From: Amborella trichopoda
Taxonomy: Eukaryota; Streptophyta; Magnoliopsida; Amborellales; Amborellaceae
Assembly (NCBI RefSeq): GCF_000471905.2
Contig: NW_006499799.1
Span: forward strand, 2,255,204-2,319,203
Reading direction: 5' to 3'
Length of the DNA: 64,000 nucleotides
A model generated the notes under the pieces. It had not been told where the DNA came from. It searched no databases and saw only the letters and a list, made by a program, of their open reading frames with translations. Below, piece after piece: positions 32,639 to 44,761 of this stretch (positions within the stretch are counted from its first letter, which is position 1; the number at the start of each line of letters is the position of its first letter). The translations under genes were made by a program, and so were the position numbers.

Positions 32639-33675
32639 ATGCAGATCGATGTTGAGGTAAACAAGCTCAGGCAGGCTGGATTCATACGTGAGGTCCAATA
32701 CCTAAGATGGTTGGCAAATGTTGTCGAAGTCAAGAAGAAGAATGGCCAAATCAGGGTCTGTATTGACTTTCGTGACCTGAACACTACCTGCCCCAAGGAT
32801 GACTTCTCCCTACCATTCATCGAGATGCTTGTTGATTCCATGACTCATTACCAGATCTTCTCCTTCATGGATGGATATTCTGATTATAATCAGATCAGGA
32901 TTGCACTAGCAGACAAAGAGGCTACTGCATTCTTTACCCCAAAAGGTGTCTTTTGCTACACTGTGATGCCTTTCTGGTTAAAGAATGCTGGTGCCACTTA
33001 CCAGTGAGCCATGACGACCATCTTCAAGGACATGATGCAAAGGTTGAGTGCTACATGGATGACTTGGTGGTGAAGTCTGAAATAAAGGACGCTCACATGA
33101 AGGAACTTAAAAAGGTATTTGAGCGGCTACGATGTCATTAACTCAAGATGAACCCCTTGAAATACACCTTCAGCTTATGCCCAAGAAAGTTCTTTGGGTT
33201 CATCGTGAGGTATCGTGGGCTGGATATTGAGCTGGTCAAAATCAAGGCGATCTCGGATATGCCACTGCCTACAACCTTGTGTGAGCTTCGATCTCTCCAA
33301 GGACAGTTGGCCTACATTCGAAGGTTCATCTCGAACCTCTTAGGGCGATGCAGACCCTTTTCACTCCTCCTAAAGAAAGATACTCCCTTCATATGGGATG
33401 AGGCATGCCAAGATGCACCCGATGATATCAAGCAGCACTTGCTGAATCCTTCGATACTCTCCACACCGGTGTTAGGAAGGCCTCTCATCCTATACATGAC
33501 TGCTCTTGATGAAGCACTTGTGGCACCCCTAACACAGAACAATGATGGGGGAAAAAACAACACTCTATTATCTCAGCCGCAGGATGTAGGCAGCAAAGAA
33601 TTACCCTCCCATCAAAACGATGTGCCTAGCCTTGATCTTTGCATTACAGAAGCTTCGCCATTATTTGCTTAGTCA
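32639..33675 (+). pseudogene. Copy A reverse transcriptase and first RNase H
   Basis: MQIDVEVNKLRQAGFIREVQ, WLANVVEVKKKNGQIRVCID, FRDLNTTCPKDDFSLP, FMDGYSDYNQI and the active site CYMDDLVVKS are intact RT motifs. A TGA (expected Arg after ATYQ) and a frameshift near 33000 break it. From 33148: PRKFFGFIVRYRGLDIE, LRSLQGQLAYIRRFISN, and the connection and RNase H start DTPFIWDEACQ and LILYMTALDEALVA. A gypsy RT of Tat type; inactive because of the breaks. Confidence 0.92.
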
Positions 33676-34460
33676 CGAAGTCAAGCTAATCTCAAAGGCG
33701 AACCCAGTCAAGTTCTTTATGACTCGACTATGCTTGTCGGGATGCTTGGCCAAGTGAGCATTATTGCTGATGGAGTTCGACATCACGTATGTCCCACAGA
33801 AGGCCATCAAAGGTCAATCCTTAGCAGATTTTCTCGCAGCTCACCTAGTCCCTTCAAAATCTCCTGTGTCAAGCGATCTCCCAGATGAAGAAGTCTTATG
33901 TACGGTGCTAACTCGGCCGTGGGAAATGTACTTCGATGGAGCATTCCAGTCTAATAGAGGGGGTGTCGGAGCCGTGTTCGTGACTCCCAATGGTGGAATG
34001 ATTCATCTATCCTTCTCACTCATGGAGGAATTTTCTCATAATTAGGATGAATATTAAGGCCTCATATTCGGAATGGAGATCGCCCAAGAGCTAGATCTAG
34101 AGCAGCTGAACATCTTCGGTGACTATGAGCTAGTCATTAGGCAGCTTAAGGGGATTTATGACGTAAGAAAGAATACTCTCAAGCCTTATAATAACATGAT
34201 CAAATCTTATATGGCCCAGTTCAACGATTTCTCCATAAGTCATATCCCTCGAAGGCTAAACTCGCAGGCCGATGCACTCTCAAAGCTTGGGTCCACAATT
34301 CAACTATCTTCATCAGGGCCCATGCCTGTCTGGGTAACACAATGGAGACATGTTTACTTGAGAACCGAACTTGATGCAAATGATGAGAGGGATGTCTTCC
34401 CTAAATGCTCACCTTATCCATTTGGAGCACTCCTTGTAGCCAGGATGTCATTAAGGTAGA
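33676..34460 (+). pseudogene. Copy A RNase H end and second (archaeal-type) RNase H
   Basis: MEFDITYVPQKAIKGQSLADFLA closes the first RNase H region; EFDITYVPQKAIKGQ is well conserved. The second RNase H follows: WEMYFDGAFQSNRGGVGAVF (first Asp), a stop at the NxDEYxGLIFGMEIA segment, IFGDYELVIRQL (Asp) and RLNSQADALSKL (last Asp). A second RNase H of this kind after the first is characteristic of the Tat lineage. Confidence 0.88.
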
Positions 34461-35775
34461 GCAAGAAATGTCCCGAAGTAAAGAATCTAAGGCTAAGAAG
34501 CAGGAGCCGGAATTCTTCGACTCGATATGTGCTGAACAAGTGGAAGACTGGAGGGAGCCTATCATGAACTTCATAAAGCATGAAAGGTATACGACGGATG
34601 CCTACCAAGTACACCCTTTTAGATGGGGATGTTCTCTTTCGTCGATCATTTTATGGAATTCTCCTCAGATGTGTCGATGCACAAGAGGCAAGTAAAGTAT
34701 TAGAAGAAGTGCATTCAGGTATCTATGGGCTGCATCAATCCTACCCTAAGCTCTATGAACGCACACGCAGACTCAGGTATTATTGGCCTTCAATGGTGGC
34801 TGATGCCCAAACCTATGCTAAAAGATGTCAAGTGTGCCAAATGCACTCAAGCCTCAATCATCAGCCCCCAGAGCCTCTCCATCCTATAGTGACATCATGG
34901 CCCTTTTCCCAGTGGGGTATGGACATTGTAGGACCCATTGACCCCCCTTCTGCCTTGGGTCATGCCTTCATTCTAACAGCGACAAATTACTTTTCCAAGT
35001 GGGCTGAAGCGGTCCCTCTCAAGTAGGTTCCAGGGACCACTGTGGCTAACTTCGGGTGTCACCACATCATATAATTGTTCGGGGTTCCGGAACGAATAAC
35101 CTCTGATAATGGTCCCCAGTTCAGAAGCCATCACATTGATCACCTAGTTAACCAGTTCGGTTTTGAGTGGAGGTACTTGACCATCTACCACCCTCGAGCC
35201 AATGGTTTAGCTGAGGCATTCAATAAAACCCTGTGAGGGGTACTCCGGAAGTCAGTCTCGAAGTCAAAGAAGAATTGGTATGAGAGGCTGCTTGAAGCTC
35301 TATGGGCTTATCATACCACCACTCGAAATGCTACAAACTCTACTCCTTAGTCCCTGGTTTATGGAGGTGAAGCAGTTTTACCCTTCGAGGTTCAAATACA
35401 CTCACTCTGTGTCGCTATACATTAGGGACTATCTGAAGATGAGACGGTCAATCTCCATTATCAAGAGTTGGATGCTCTTGATGAAAAGAGGCTAGAGGCC
35501 CAGCAAAACCTTGAACTCAAATAGGGGAGAATGAAGAGATCCTTTGACAAGTTTGTAAAAGTTCGCTCGTTCGCTCGTGGAGATTTAGTCTTAGTAGTCA
35601 AGAGAATGATTGTCATGCATGGATGCTGCAAAGGATAGTTTGAATGGGAGTGGGAAGGTCCCTTTATAGTAAAAAAGGTCACACCAAACGAGGCCAATAT
35701 ACTGACAAACTCTAATGAAGAAGAGGCAATGCCCCTTATCAATTGGCGATATTTAAAGAAGTATTATCCCTAATG
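34461..35775 (+). pseudogene. Copy A integrase
   Basis: HHCC zinc site: EVHSGIYGLHQSYPKLYERT and RCQVCQ. Catalytic core: GMDIVGPIDPPS (Asp), ITSDNGPQF (Asp) and HPRANGLAEAFNKTL (Glu). C-terminal part near 35640-35760 has VxKRM-like and GPFIVKK-like remnants and ends near INWRYLKKYYP. Several stops, again mostly TAG/TGA replacing CAG or CGA codons. No chromodomain. Confidence 0.9.
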
Positions 35776-37479
35776 TGCTCTTAATGCAGTGCGGGCAGTA
35801 AAAAGAAAGAAATGAAAAAGAAAAAATAGCAAACCAGCTCAAAAGAAATTCATTGCAAAAGCCCATTATCAGGGAGGTTACAGATATTGTATCAACAGTT
35901 GCTCTTGATTCAGAGGAAAAGAAGATGTTCACACTGAAGTATTGCTCTTGCTTCTGGGAAAGACCAACTATTTCTGAGTCAGCTTCAATTCATCTGATGA
36001 AATATGGCTGGTATCTAGGAAAGGGAAGAAGTACTCTAATAGAGCCTATCAAACATGCAAAGGGTACTTCCTCGGCAAGGAGCAGACCTTTGATGAATGC
36101 CCTTCCTCAAAACAACATGAACTTCACTGTTGTCCTGGAGGACTTGGCTTTCAACATACCACAGTGGCCGAGCCTTCTCATTTGCCATCACTCTTGGCCC
36201 ACAAGGCATCGCCATTCGTGGTCATCGTCATGTGCAACTCAATGCCACGTGTGATCTTCACCGCGCATGGCTCATTGCCATGGGTGACCACTTCCCCGAG
36301 CAGCTCAGCACCGCGTGCTACCATAAGCACTGGCAGGCTAATGCCGCGCACGGTCAACGATGCTCACCACCATCACTGCGACTGACATACTATCGAGCTT
36401 GGCTGTCACCGTGCGCTGCTTAGCATCGCATGAAGGCAGCACTGCATGTGATTTAATGTTGCGCATGCCCTTGTGGTGCTCCGGTTCCCACCATCCCTAA
36501 TTCCTAGGGGACATTTAATCCTTTGTGCCTCTCCGGTTTTACCAACCGTCGCTTCCCGGTGACGGTCCACCTTCCTACGACTAACCCCCTACCGACGTTT
36601 CCTCTTCGTGCCAGAAACACTTCTCCGTTCACTGGGAACCCCCTTTTGACCCTGTTCTTTCCCTTACCGAAGGTCGAGAATACCAGGAAACCACTGAAAT
36701 CTCTGTAGAAGCTCCCCTGTGACCCTATGGATTTCCTTCTTCACACTCCTCTACTCATTTAAAAATCACTAAACTTTTGAAAAGACCATAGTTTGACTGC
36801 TGTTTTCCTTGATAGAAATTGCAAAATCACCAAGAGATTATCGGAAAACCCTGTGTAGGTCCCCACAACCCCAGATTTCTCCTTGGGTGTCCTTGAGGCT
36901 TCTACAACCTGCTGGTAACCATGTAACTACCGAAAATCACTAAAGGCTCTTGGAAGTAGCACGTAACCCCTAGTTTGTCCTGTTCTACTCTCACAAAAGC
37001 CTTGGAACTTAGGCAAAGTACCACTGCGACCCTCACAGTTTCACCAGAGTCTCGATAAAGCCTTGGGAAGCTCCATATTCCCTATTCGAGAGGCCTTGAC
37101 ACCCTCTGAAATTGTTCGCAAGCACTAGGAAGGTTCACGACTTGTTGAAGTTCGCTAAAGAGCTCGTGAACGACTATGCACTTTGGCCTGGTTGGATGTT
37201 TCTCGCCGGATTTGTCAGAAGTTCTCTCTCGCTCTAAACTCTCTTCACTATTTTACATAAAGTAAAACAGTAAATTGTGGTTTTACCCCTTTTTATAAAC
37301 AAAGGTTACACAAGGTGTCCCCCACAAGCTCGAAATAATGCTCCAGTCCTCATCTTCAGACAGCGATACGACCAGGCTAGGGTGAGTCAAGCCCGAGGCC
37401 TAAATGCGAATCATTACCACCTGTGCCTCATGAACCTACTACCTTCTATTGCTATCATTATGCCTTAACTCTGCATGTC
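35776..37479 (+). other. Copy A post-integrase region
   Basis: Starts with an A-rich stretch like that at 45385 in copy E. ORFs at 35853-36254 and 36130-36423 are not recognised. 36590-36740 matches 63760-63900 of copy F (TTTCCTCTTC, AGCTCYCCTGTGACCCT). 37195-37290 matches 45985-46085 of copy E (ACTGTTTTACCCTT / AGTAAAACAGTAAA, CCTTTTTATA). The antisense extra ORF seen in E and F is not recognisable here. Confidence 0.6.
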
Positions 37480-37870
37480 TCTGGGATGCTAACGTTGTGC
37501 GCTTCTCTAAGGCTTAACGCCATGTTCTTCACCAAAGGCTTAACGTCGTGCGCTTCACCCAAAGGACTAACACCGTGTGCTTCATCTAGAAAACTAGCGC
37601 CGCGTGCTTCACTAAGGAGGCTATCATCATGCGCTTCACCAGAAGCTATCTATGTGTGCTTCACTAGAAGTTATCGTCGTGCGCGTCACAAGAAGTTATC
37701 GTCGTGCGCTTCCCTAGAAACTATTTTCGTGTGCTTCACAAGAAGCTACTGCCGTGAGCTTCACTATAAGCTATCGTCGTGCACCTCACCAAAGGCATAA
37801 CGTCGCGTGCGCTTCATCAAGGGTCTAGTGCCATGTGAATTGTTCAAAACCTAGCGTCGTGTGCATGCTA
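37480..37870 (+). repeat. ~30-bp tandem array in copy A 3' region
   Basis: Units like AAGCTATCGTCGTGCGCTTC followed by ACTAGAA or ACCAAAGGCTTA, about a dozen times. A shorter version is at 46180-46360 in copy E. Confidence 0.8.
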
Positions 37871-37989
37871 TGGCACTCCCATCTGGACCTCGCTCCGCGT
37901 CCCCAGGGGTTCATACACCGAACCACAACCCTCATATCCTCGGGAAGTAGAGTCTTCAGTCATGGCTTTGCTCCCCATGGAGTCACATT

Positions 37990-38880
37990 CCCTTACCACA
38001 TTATGGTCTAGGTGTACGACCTTAAACCACGTGGTCCAAACTCTATGACCCTAAACTGTAGTTGCACTACCTTAAAACAGTATGGTCCTAGCTGCACGAC
38101 TTTAAACTGAACAGTTGTGGTCCAAACTGTATGACCTTAAACTGTAGCAGAGGTCTAGTTGTACGACCTTAAACTGCATGGTCCTAGCCGCATGACTTTA
38201 ATTTGCATAGCCGTGGTCCAAGCTCTAAGACCTTAAAACTATAATGCACATCCCAGTAGTAAGGTGTTAAACGACGTGATAAATAGTCCATACGAATGAC
38301 TTTACAATGTGAAATGGACGCACCTCTCCACCGGGTGTGTTCTACCACTATCCTCAGCGGGGTTACACTTATGTTTCGGACTGTCATTCCTAGTGGAGCT
38401 ACATACAGGCCACTGTCCCTCATCCCCAGTAGGAGTCACATCCGTATTGTAGCCCATTATCCCCAATGGAGTTAGGGTCATTCTTATCTCTTCAATCCCC
38501 AATGGGGCTACATCTGTGCTTCAATCTGCCATTCTCAGTGGTGTTACATCGATACCATTACTCATTATCCCCGTGGAGTCATGTTTACCCCATTAATCCT
38601 CAGTGGGTTCGCTTCTCACCGAGCCACTGTCTTGATACATGGCAGCCCACCTTAATGGTCTAGGTGCACGACCCTAAACTGTATGGTCCAAACTATATGA
38701 TCTTAAACTGTAGCGAAGGTCTAGTTTCACGACCTTAAATTGAATGGTCCTAATTGCATGACTCTAAATTGCATAACCACGGTCCAAGCTATATAACCTT
38801 AAACCATAGTGCACGTCATGACCGCATGACGCTAAACTATTTTGCATAGGTCCCAAAGGCATGACCTTAAAACTCGCCCC
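37990..38880 (+). repeat. GACCTTAAACTG arrays in copy A, with an embedded ~48-bp array
   Basis: Two blocks (37990-38290, 38650-38880) repeat the phrase GACCTTAAACTGYATGGTCC with variants, as a higher-order unit: clear-cut words GGTCCAAACTGTATGACC, GAGGTCTAGTTGCACGACC and CATAGCCGTGGTCCAAGC alternate. Between them (about 38320-38620) is a different array with CCCCAGTGGAGTCACATC every ~48 bp. Homologous arrays: 46600-47180 and 47530-47760 (E), and in reverse 43830-44466 (D). Confidence 0.85.
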
Positions 38881-39149
38881 CACACATGCACACACACCTT
38901 TTACATACATTTTCACGTACGCCTTCCCTAACTGACCGCTCGTGTGCGCACATCACCTTCATGAACTCCCCAGTAAATCAATCTTCCTCTAATACCATTC
39001 ATCATTCCCCAGTGAGTCTCACCCGTGCTGACAAAACGGTGAGCCATCTCACCGTCCATACTCCTCGTAAGCTAGTGGGTCATCACTTTCCACCCACCAT
39101 CCATACATGATCCATCCTTCATAGGTAGCCTCGTGCCATCCCACAAAAG

Positions 39150-39745
39150 TGAGTCAACCACCACCATACTCACTCCATAGCCTCCAAAGTTTGCAACCCA
39201 TCACCATCATGGTCCAGTTGTATGACCTTAAACTATGGTGCACGTCCTGACTGTATGACATTAAAAGGGTTTGCACAGGCCCCGAAAGCATGACCCTCAA
39301 CACGCATTCACAAAATAAATTGAAAATAACGGGCATGGTGTATACCTGAACAAGGGAATGCCATGAGTAAAAATGACGGACGAGCATGATCATGAAACCA
39401 TGAGTAAAAGAGTTCCGTGAAAATAAAAACCTGAGCACAGGGAAAACTCCAAAAGGACACCGTGGCAAAAAACGGATGAAAAGGGTTGACATGGCCACAA
39501 GATCATCGGTAAAAGAGCCCAAAAATAAAGGAAGTAGGTGAAAACCATCGTTACGGTGCCACTTCCCCAATCAAGGGCGCATGGACCAATAAAGCAGGTT
39601 GATGCAACATCACAGCCTTGCTAAACAAGTATATTTCTGGCTAACGAGGTCCACACAAAATCCTCAGCTGTCAGGATTCAATCACAACACAAGATGGCTC
39701 ACTCGAGAGTGAGAGCCTCACAAGATCTCCCAAACACCAAAATCA
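39150..39745 (+). other. Copy A 3' untranslated region, unique part
   Basis: Matches 48060-48540 of E and the reverse complement of 24600-24800 plus 43735-43850 of D. Contains one copy of the word group CTCACTCGAGAGTGAGAGCC / CAAGATCTCCC that is amplified 11 times in copy E. Confidence 0.7.
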
Positions 39746-40005
39746 AAAGAATCCATGAGGGTGAGGATGATGACCGAAAGATCCCTCCAAAATAGAAAAC
39801 AGTCCTTGAGGTTGAGAACCATGAACGAAAGATCCCTCCAAAATAAAAAAGAGTCCTTGAGGGTGAGCACGAAGACCGAAAGATCCCTCAAAATAAAAAA
39901 CAGTCCTTGAGGGTGAAGACGAAGACCGAAAGATCCCTCAAAAATAAAAAAGAGTTCTTAAGGGTGAGAACGATGACCAAAGATCCCTCAAAAAACAAGA
40001 AAATC
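39746..40005 (+). repeat. ~50-bp tandem array in copy A, 5 copies
   Basis: Units of AGTCCTTGAGGGTGAGGAC, GAAGACCGAAAGATCCCTC and AAAATAAAAAAC. Copy E has only one such unit (49041-49085). Confidence 0.88.
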
Positions 40006-40625
40006 ATTTCGACAAACCAAAGACACCCACAAAGGCAATAAACTGACAAAGCTAGGTTAAAACCTGCCAGAGACTTCAGGGTGATGGCTCGACATGAGGC
40101 TGCCTTGCCAAAATCCCTCACTAACCGACATGCCTAGATTCAGGACGGGCCAAAAAAAAGCCCCCAACAGGATGGGGCCCATAGACGTACACTGTTTGTC
40201 AAATGCAAACCTGGTGTAGCAGCAAACAACCCCAACCAAAGGCTCTTTGGCTGTCAATCCAAAAACAAGCAAACCCAGACCAAAATGGGAAAAAAGCCCT
40301 TCAGCATGTACTTGGCCACCAAACAGGTCTGATTGTGACGAACGAGGACCACAAAAAATGCTAGGCTGTTAGAATCACAAATAGTCCCTTAAGGGTGAGG
40401 ACTGCTACAAGATACCTCAAAGTCTCTTCTCCCTCTAAAGTCTCCATGGATGGACCTGTACATTGCATCCAAACGTCTAAACATCCTAGTTACAGCATTA
40501 CATGAATCCCCTTGACGTTCACGTGGTCCTGTGGCTAAGAACAAAAAAAGAAATAAAGTCAGAGGAAATTTTTCGAATGTTTTCCTTCTCACTTCTCTCG
40601 AAGCACAACATTCAGTGGGGCATGC
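40006..40625 (+). other. Copy A 3' end and polypurine tract
   Basis: Conserved with E (49086-49483) and D (23718-24000 reversed). The end GCACAACATTCAGTGGGGCA then TGC precedes the LTR; AGTGGGG is the likely polypurine tract. Confidence 0.7.
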
Positions 40626-41924
40626 TGTTTGAAGACATATTTTAGAACCATGGGTCCCTGATGCAGAATAAAAAGAGAAGCTGATCAATGAAGACTGACA
40701 GAAAGTGGAAATTTTGACAGTCTAAGAATGACCCAAGAGCTGGTCAAGATCTTCATAAGGACTCCAAAAAGTCTCCTGCCAAGTTTCGTTGCATTCCAAC
40801 TTCTCTAAGGCAGTGCAGACTGAGAAACAGTTTTGACAAAATTAGCCTCTAGTACCCACCCTGAAACAGACCCCTGTAACTAAAACTATATGTTCGGTGC
40901 ATTAAACACCTATGGGACCACTGCCATTGGATTTGACACGATCGAAAACCATTATGGATAGAGTACGGCTTAATCAAGCACTTCAAGAAAAAATTATGGG
41001 TGAAATATCGAAAAGGGGTAGGCCACACACCCCCTGTGGCCTCCCTGCACCAAAGCACCATTAAAGGTGACTGTTTTTGTAGCCTCGGGCAGTGACTTTC
41101 GATGTCCATTCTCATTTGTCCTGAGTAAGATCAAGCTCAAATTTTGTGAGGGTATTCGTCTCGTCAAGATGAGTGTTTTGATATATGGCACGCCCCGTGA
41201 CAACGCCTGAGCAAGGAGAAACACTAGAGAGAAGTTGTCGATCTGTGAAGAAAGTTGCAGGAAAATCAGCAGCGATACACCTCGCTCGAGCAGCCAAATC
41301 ACGGTGCTCGTGCATAGGATTGACGCGAGACCAAATCCATCATGTGCGTAAAGGGTTATCTCTAGTTCCAACCCTGTACATGATAAATGGTCGGATTTCG
41401 CACACAAAACCAATAAGTGACTATAAATTCCAGCACCGAAATTCCATATTCCGGCCAAAACTCCAAAGTCACGAAATCTTTGTCCGAGCAGGAAATCGAG
41501 CTGCATTTGTTGCCACGCAACCATGACGGCATGTTCAGTGCAATTCAGCAAAGAAATCACATAAAAACATTGACATGAAGATGCACTATCGATCGAAAGC
41601 TTTCAAGATCTATTCAAATTTCAACTTATGTGAAAATGCCTTTAAAGTGTGATTCATGGCTTAAAATTATTATCAAAATGAGCGTTGCAACGAGATCTAT
41701 GCAATGGCAATCATCTTTTGTTCATTCAGATGTCGAATCGTCAATGGATCGTCTAAGAAGAATGAAGAACGTCCCTAGTTCTTAGTAGGGACTGTTATAT
41801 AATTTTCTCAATCGTTAGGAAGGGGTAAATCAGTCATTATTTCTTTTTTTTCTTAATTTTGATAAATTGTATTTATCATTAGTTAGGGTTAGTTTTGGGT
41901 GATCTACCCACGTTTCAACCCTAG

Positions 41925-41936
41925 TCTATAAATAAA
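41925..41936 (+). promoter_or_regulatory. TATA box of LTR A (3' copy)
   Basis: TCTATAAATAAA about 30 bp before the CTCTCATTG block. The 5' LTR has TCTGTAAATCG at this place. It is the likely start region of element transcription. Confidence 0.6.
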
Positions 41937-42472
41937 CTCTATCTCTCATTGAAAGGGTGCCTCTCTTTTAAACTCGCTGTGACTCTTTTGATCAATAAAA
42001 ATTCATTTTCAGATCATGTGTTGGGTCACATTTTTTTTCTTTAGAAAGAGAGAGAGAAAGTTTAGAGCGGTACCCCTCCCACCTTCAAGGTATTTTCCCT
42101 TTCTTCCCTTCCTCTCTCTGGTCTTCTTTTCTCTCTTCTTCTGCTTCTTCTTCTTCTGAGTTTTTCTCAGAGGCCATGCATGGCAGTGGCAGTGTCGTGC
42201 ATGCCTCTTTCTTTCTCCCCATCCTGTGACTTCGTAGATCATGCATGGCGATAGCAGTGCCATGCGCGAGCCCTTGTCTCATTCTCTCTATTCATCTCTT
42301 TACCTCAACATAGTTTGTGCACCGCGATGTTTATTACTGACCGTGAACCATCTTTCTCTCTTCTCATGGGTTGCAGACGGTTTTGCCAATCGCCGCCCAT
42401 AGGGGCCTCACCCTGTTGTGTACCTATCGTAGATGGCGATGCCTATTGCTGCCCGCAAAGGGTCGCAGCAAT

Positions 42473-42705
42473 GTCTATCGTTGTCCGCAAGCTGTTTTCA
42501 TGCACTCTGTACCTATCATCGTCCGCAAGCTTCTTTCATGCTCTCTGTACCTATCGTCGTCCCCAAGCTTCTCTTGCGCGCTTTGTACCTATCGTCGTCC
42601 GCATGCTTCTTTCAGGTGCTCTATACTTATTGCCATCCGCAAGCTTTGTTCGTGCGCTCTATACCTATCACCATCCACGGGCTTCTCTTGCGCCCTATGC
42701 CTATT
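42473..42705 (+). repeat. 38-bp minisatellite in LTR A (3')
   Basis: Units TACCTATCGTCGTCCGCAAG with CTTCTTTCATGCTCTCTG, near 42511, 42549, 42587, 42625 and 42663. Partner of 26660-26905. Confidence 0.88.
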
Positions 42706-43721
42706 GCAGACAGCGATGCCTATCGCCGCCCGTGAAGGGTCATGACGATGCCTATCGCCGTCCGCCAACTTCTTTTGAGCACTCTTTCCTATCGCAGACG
42801 GTGATACCTATCGCCACCCACAAAAGGTCGTGCGGCCTTCTCGTGTTACCAATGATGATGGCTAACATCGTCGGCAGATCACTGCCCACCCTTTCGCCAC
42901 GAGCAGCAGTGTCCAGCGCTATCTAGGGGTCATGACATTGTTACTCCCCAGCTGTGGGTGGTGATTCCTAACACCGTCGGGACCTTCCTCCTTTGTAGTC
43001 TCCTGTATTCCCTTCATTCTCCTTTTTTCTCTTCTCGCTTGACTAAAGGATAGACTCAGTCTAGCAATGTCATAGCGATCTGACTGTTGAGCAGTATTTC
43101 CAACGTGCTGGTCCTGAGTACTATGCCCGTCTTGCTCCCACACGAGATTAGGACAGTCATATTGGTCTTGGTTTCAAGTAGTATTATCATCATGCCGGTC
43201 TGAGTTACAGTGCCCGTCTTGCTACCACTCCGAGTCGGTCACTGTACTGATCCAGCTATCATGCTAGTCTCGTCCCCTTGTCAAGTCCTCTTCTCTTTTC
43301 TCTCTTTATACAAATCCCCTTCTTCATCACTCTAACTTCTCACCTTCTCTGCCATATGAATGTGCATTGCTCACAGACAAGGGTGGGTCTCTCAGTCCAC
43401 TTCTCTTGCAAATTTATCATGATAGTGCTATGCAGAAAACAAGGAGATTGTAGGTTAAGGGAGGCGATTCCGAACAAGCTAAAGGGCTTTCCGTCTTGAT
43501 CTGAGAGGGCGCCTGCATGAGTCAACTCGAGTAAGTCATGGACCTAGGTGAGGTTGGTCCCCACCTCACGATTTAAATTCCTCTCTCACTAATTGGCCAC
43601 CTGCCTTGTTTTGTGAACAAGGTTCCTGAGAGAGCGGTCTCATGTCCCGAGTCTTCCAAACCCGAGACACGTGTCACCCGATCACCTAGATCAGGGGAGG
43701 CAAGATGGAGGCATCTGACCT

Positions 43722-43726
43722 GTGTT
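43722..43726. repeat. Target-site duplication of copy A (right)
   Basis: GTGTT, one mismatch to GAGTT at 24797-24801. Confidence 0.65.
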
Positions 43727-44468
43727 CTCTTTTCTAGGTAGACACCATGCCTATTATTTTTATTTTTATTTTTATGTGAAGGTGTTTTAAGGTCTTTCTT
43801 TCGGGACCTGTGCGAAACCTTTTATCGTCATGCGGTCAGGATGGGTACTATAGTTTAAGGTCATACAACTGGATCATAGTAGAGATGTATGGATGTCTGT
43901 TGAGGCCATAAAGTGAGTATGGTAGTGGTTTGACTCACTTTGGGGAGATGGCACAAGGTTGTCTCCAAAAATTGGATGATGTACGGATGGTGGGTGAAAA
44001 GTGGTGACCCACTAGCTTACGGCGAGTACGGATGGCGAGATGGATCGTAGTTTGTGAGCGAAGGTGAAACTCATTGAGGAGTGATGAATGGTAATGAAGG
44101 AGGATGGATTTACTAGGGAGGTTGATGAAGGTGGTGCGCGCACACGAACGGGTTGGTTAGGGAAAGCATGCATGAAGACGCATGTAAAGGCCATGTGCGA
44201 GTGTGTTGGGGCGGGGCGTGTTTAAGGTCATGTCTCCTGGACCTATGAAAATCAGTTTAACGTCTTGCGGTCAGAACGTGCATTATAGTTTTAAGGTCAT
44301 ATAGCCTGTATCGTGGCTACGTAGTTTAAAGTCATGCAGCTAGAAACATGCAGTTTAAGGTCGTGCAAGTAGACCTCCACTACATTTTAAGGTCATATAG
44401 TTTAAACCGTGGTGCTAAGCCTTTTAAAGACATATGACCAGGACATGCACTATGGTTTAAGGTCATAT
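43722..44468 (-). mobile_element. Copy D 3' internal region, part 2
   Basis: Continues copy D beyond the insertion of A: ACACCATGCCTATTATTTTT and GACCTGTGCGAAACC match the reverse of A 39280-39350. It then contains the reversed GACCTTAAACTG array (AGTTTAAGGTC words). It ends where the truncated LTR of E starts. Confidence 0.78.
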
Positions 44469-44704
44469 TTTTTGAAGACATTTTTCAACACCATGGGTCC
44501 TCGATGCGGAATAAAAGAGAGAAGCCGATCAATAAAGCTTGATAGAGAGTGAAAATTTCAACAGCCTCAGAATTGCCTCAGAACAGGTCAAGATCTTCAT
44601 AAGGACTCCTAAAATTCTCCTGCCAAGTTTCGTCGTATTCCGACATGTCTAAATTAGGGCAGACTGAAAAACAATTTTGACAGAATCAGCCTCTAGCACC
44701 CTCT
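44469..44704 (+). repeat. Truncated 5' LTR of copy E
   Basis: Matches the first ~235 bp of LTR A, from TTTTTGAAGACATTTTTC (second base changed) to GCCTCTAGCACC, then switches abruptly to unrelated sequence. Confidence 0.85.
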
Positions 44705-44761
44705 CCCGAAGGCTAAGCTTCTCCCTCTACTTCTAATTCACCAGAAAAAAATGAGTCAGAA

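Larger units (their letters stand above)
24802..43721 (+). mobile_element. Copy A: near full-length Tat/Ogre-like Ty3/gypsy retrotransposon, 18.9 kb
   Basis: LTRs 24802-27902 (3101 bp) and 40626-43721 (3096 bp) flank a 12.7-kb interior in the order primer site, upstream ORF region, gag, RT, RNase H, second (archaeal-type) RNase H, integrase and a 4.9-kb 3' region with tandem arrays. Gypsy gene order, second RNase H, no chromodomain, very long LTRs and large size are hallmarks of the Tat lineage (Ogre and relatives). Stops interrupt every domain, so it is inactive. It lies inside copy D, of opposite orientation. Confidence 0.9.
40626..43721 (+). repeat. Copy A 3' LTR
   Basis: Begins TGTTTGAAGACATATTTT and ends GCATCTGACCT (last base changed from A). 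Colinear with the 5' LTR and nearly the same length, but with many visible substitutions, so copy A is not young. Confidence 0.9.

Noticed and set aside
36130-36423. Two overlapping plus-strand ORFs (97 and 73 aa) in the copy A 3' region
   Set aside because: No recognisable domain, frames not conserved in E or F, and Cys/His/Arg content follows from CG-rich repeated words.
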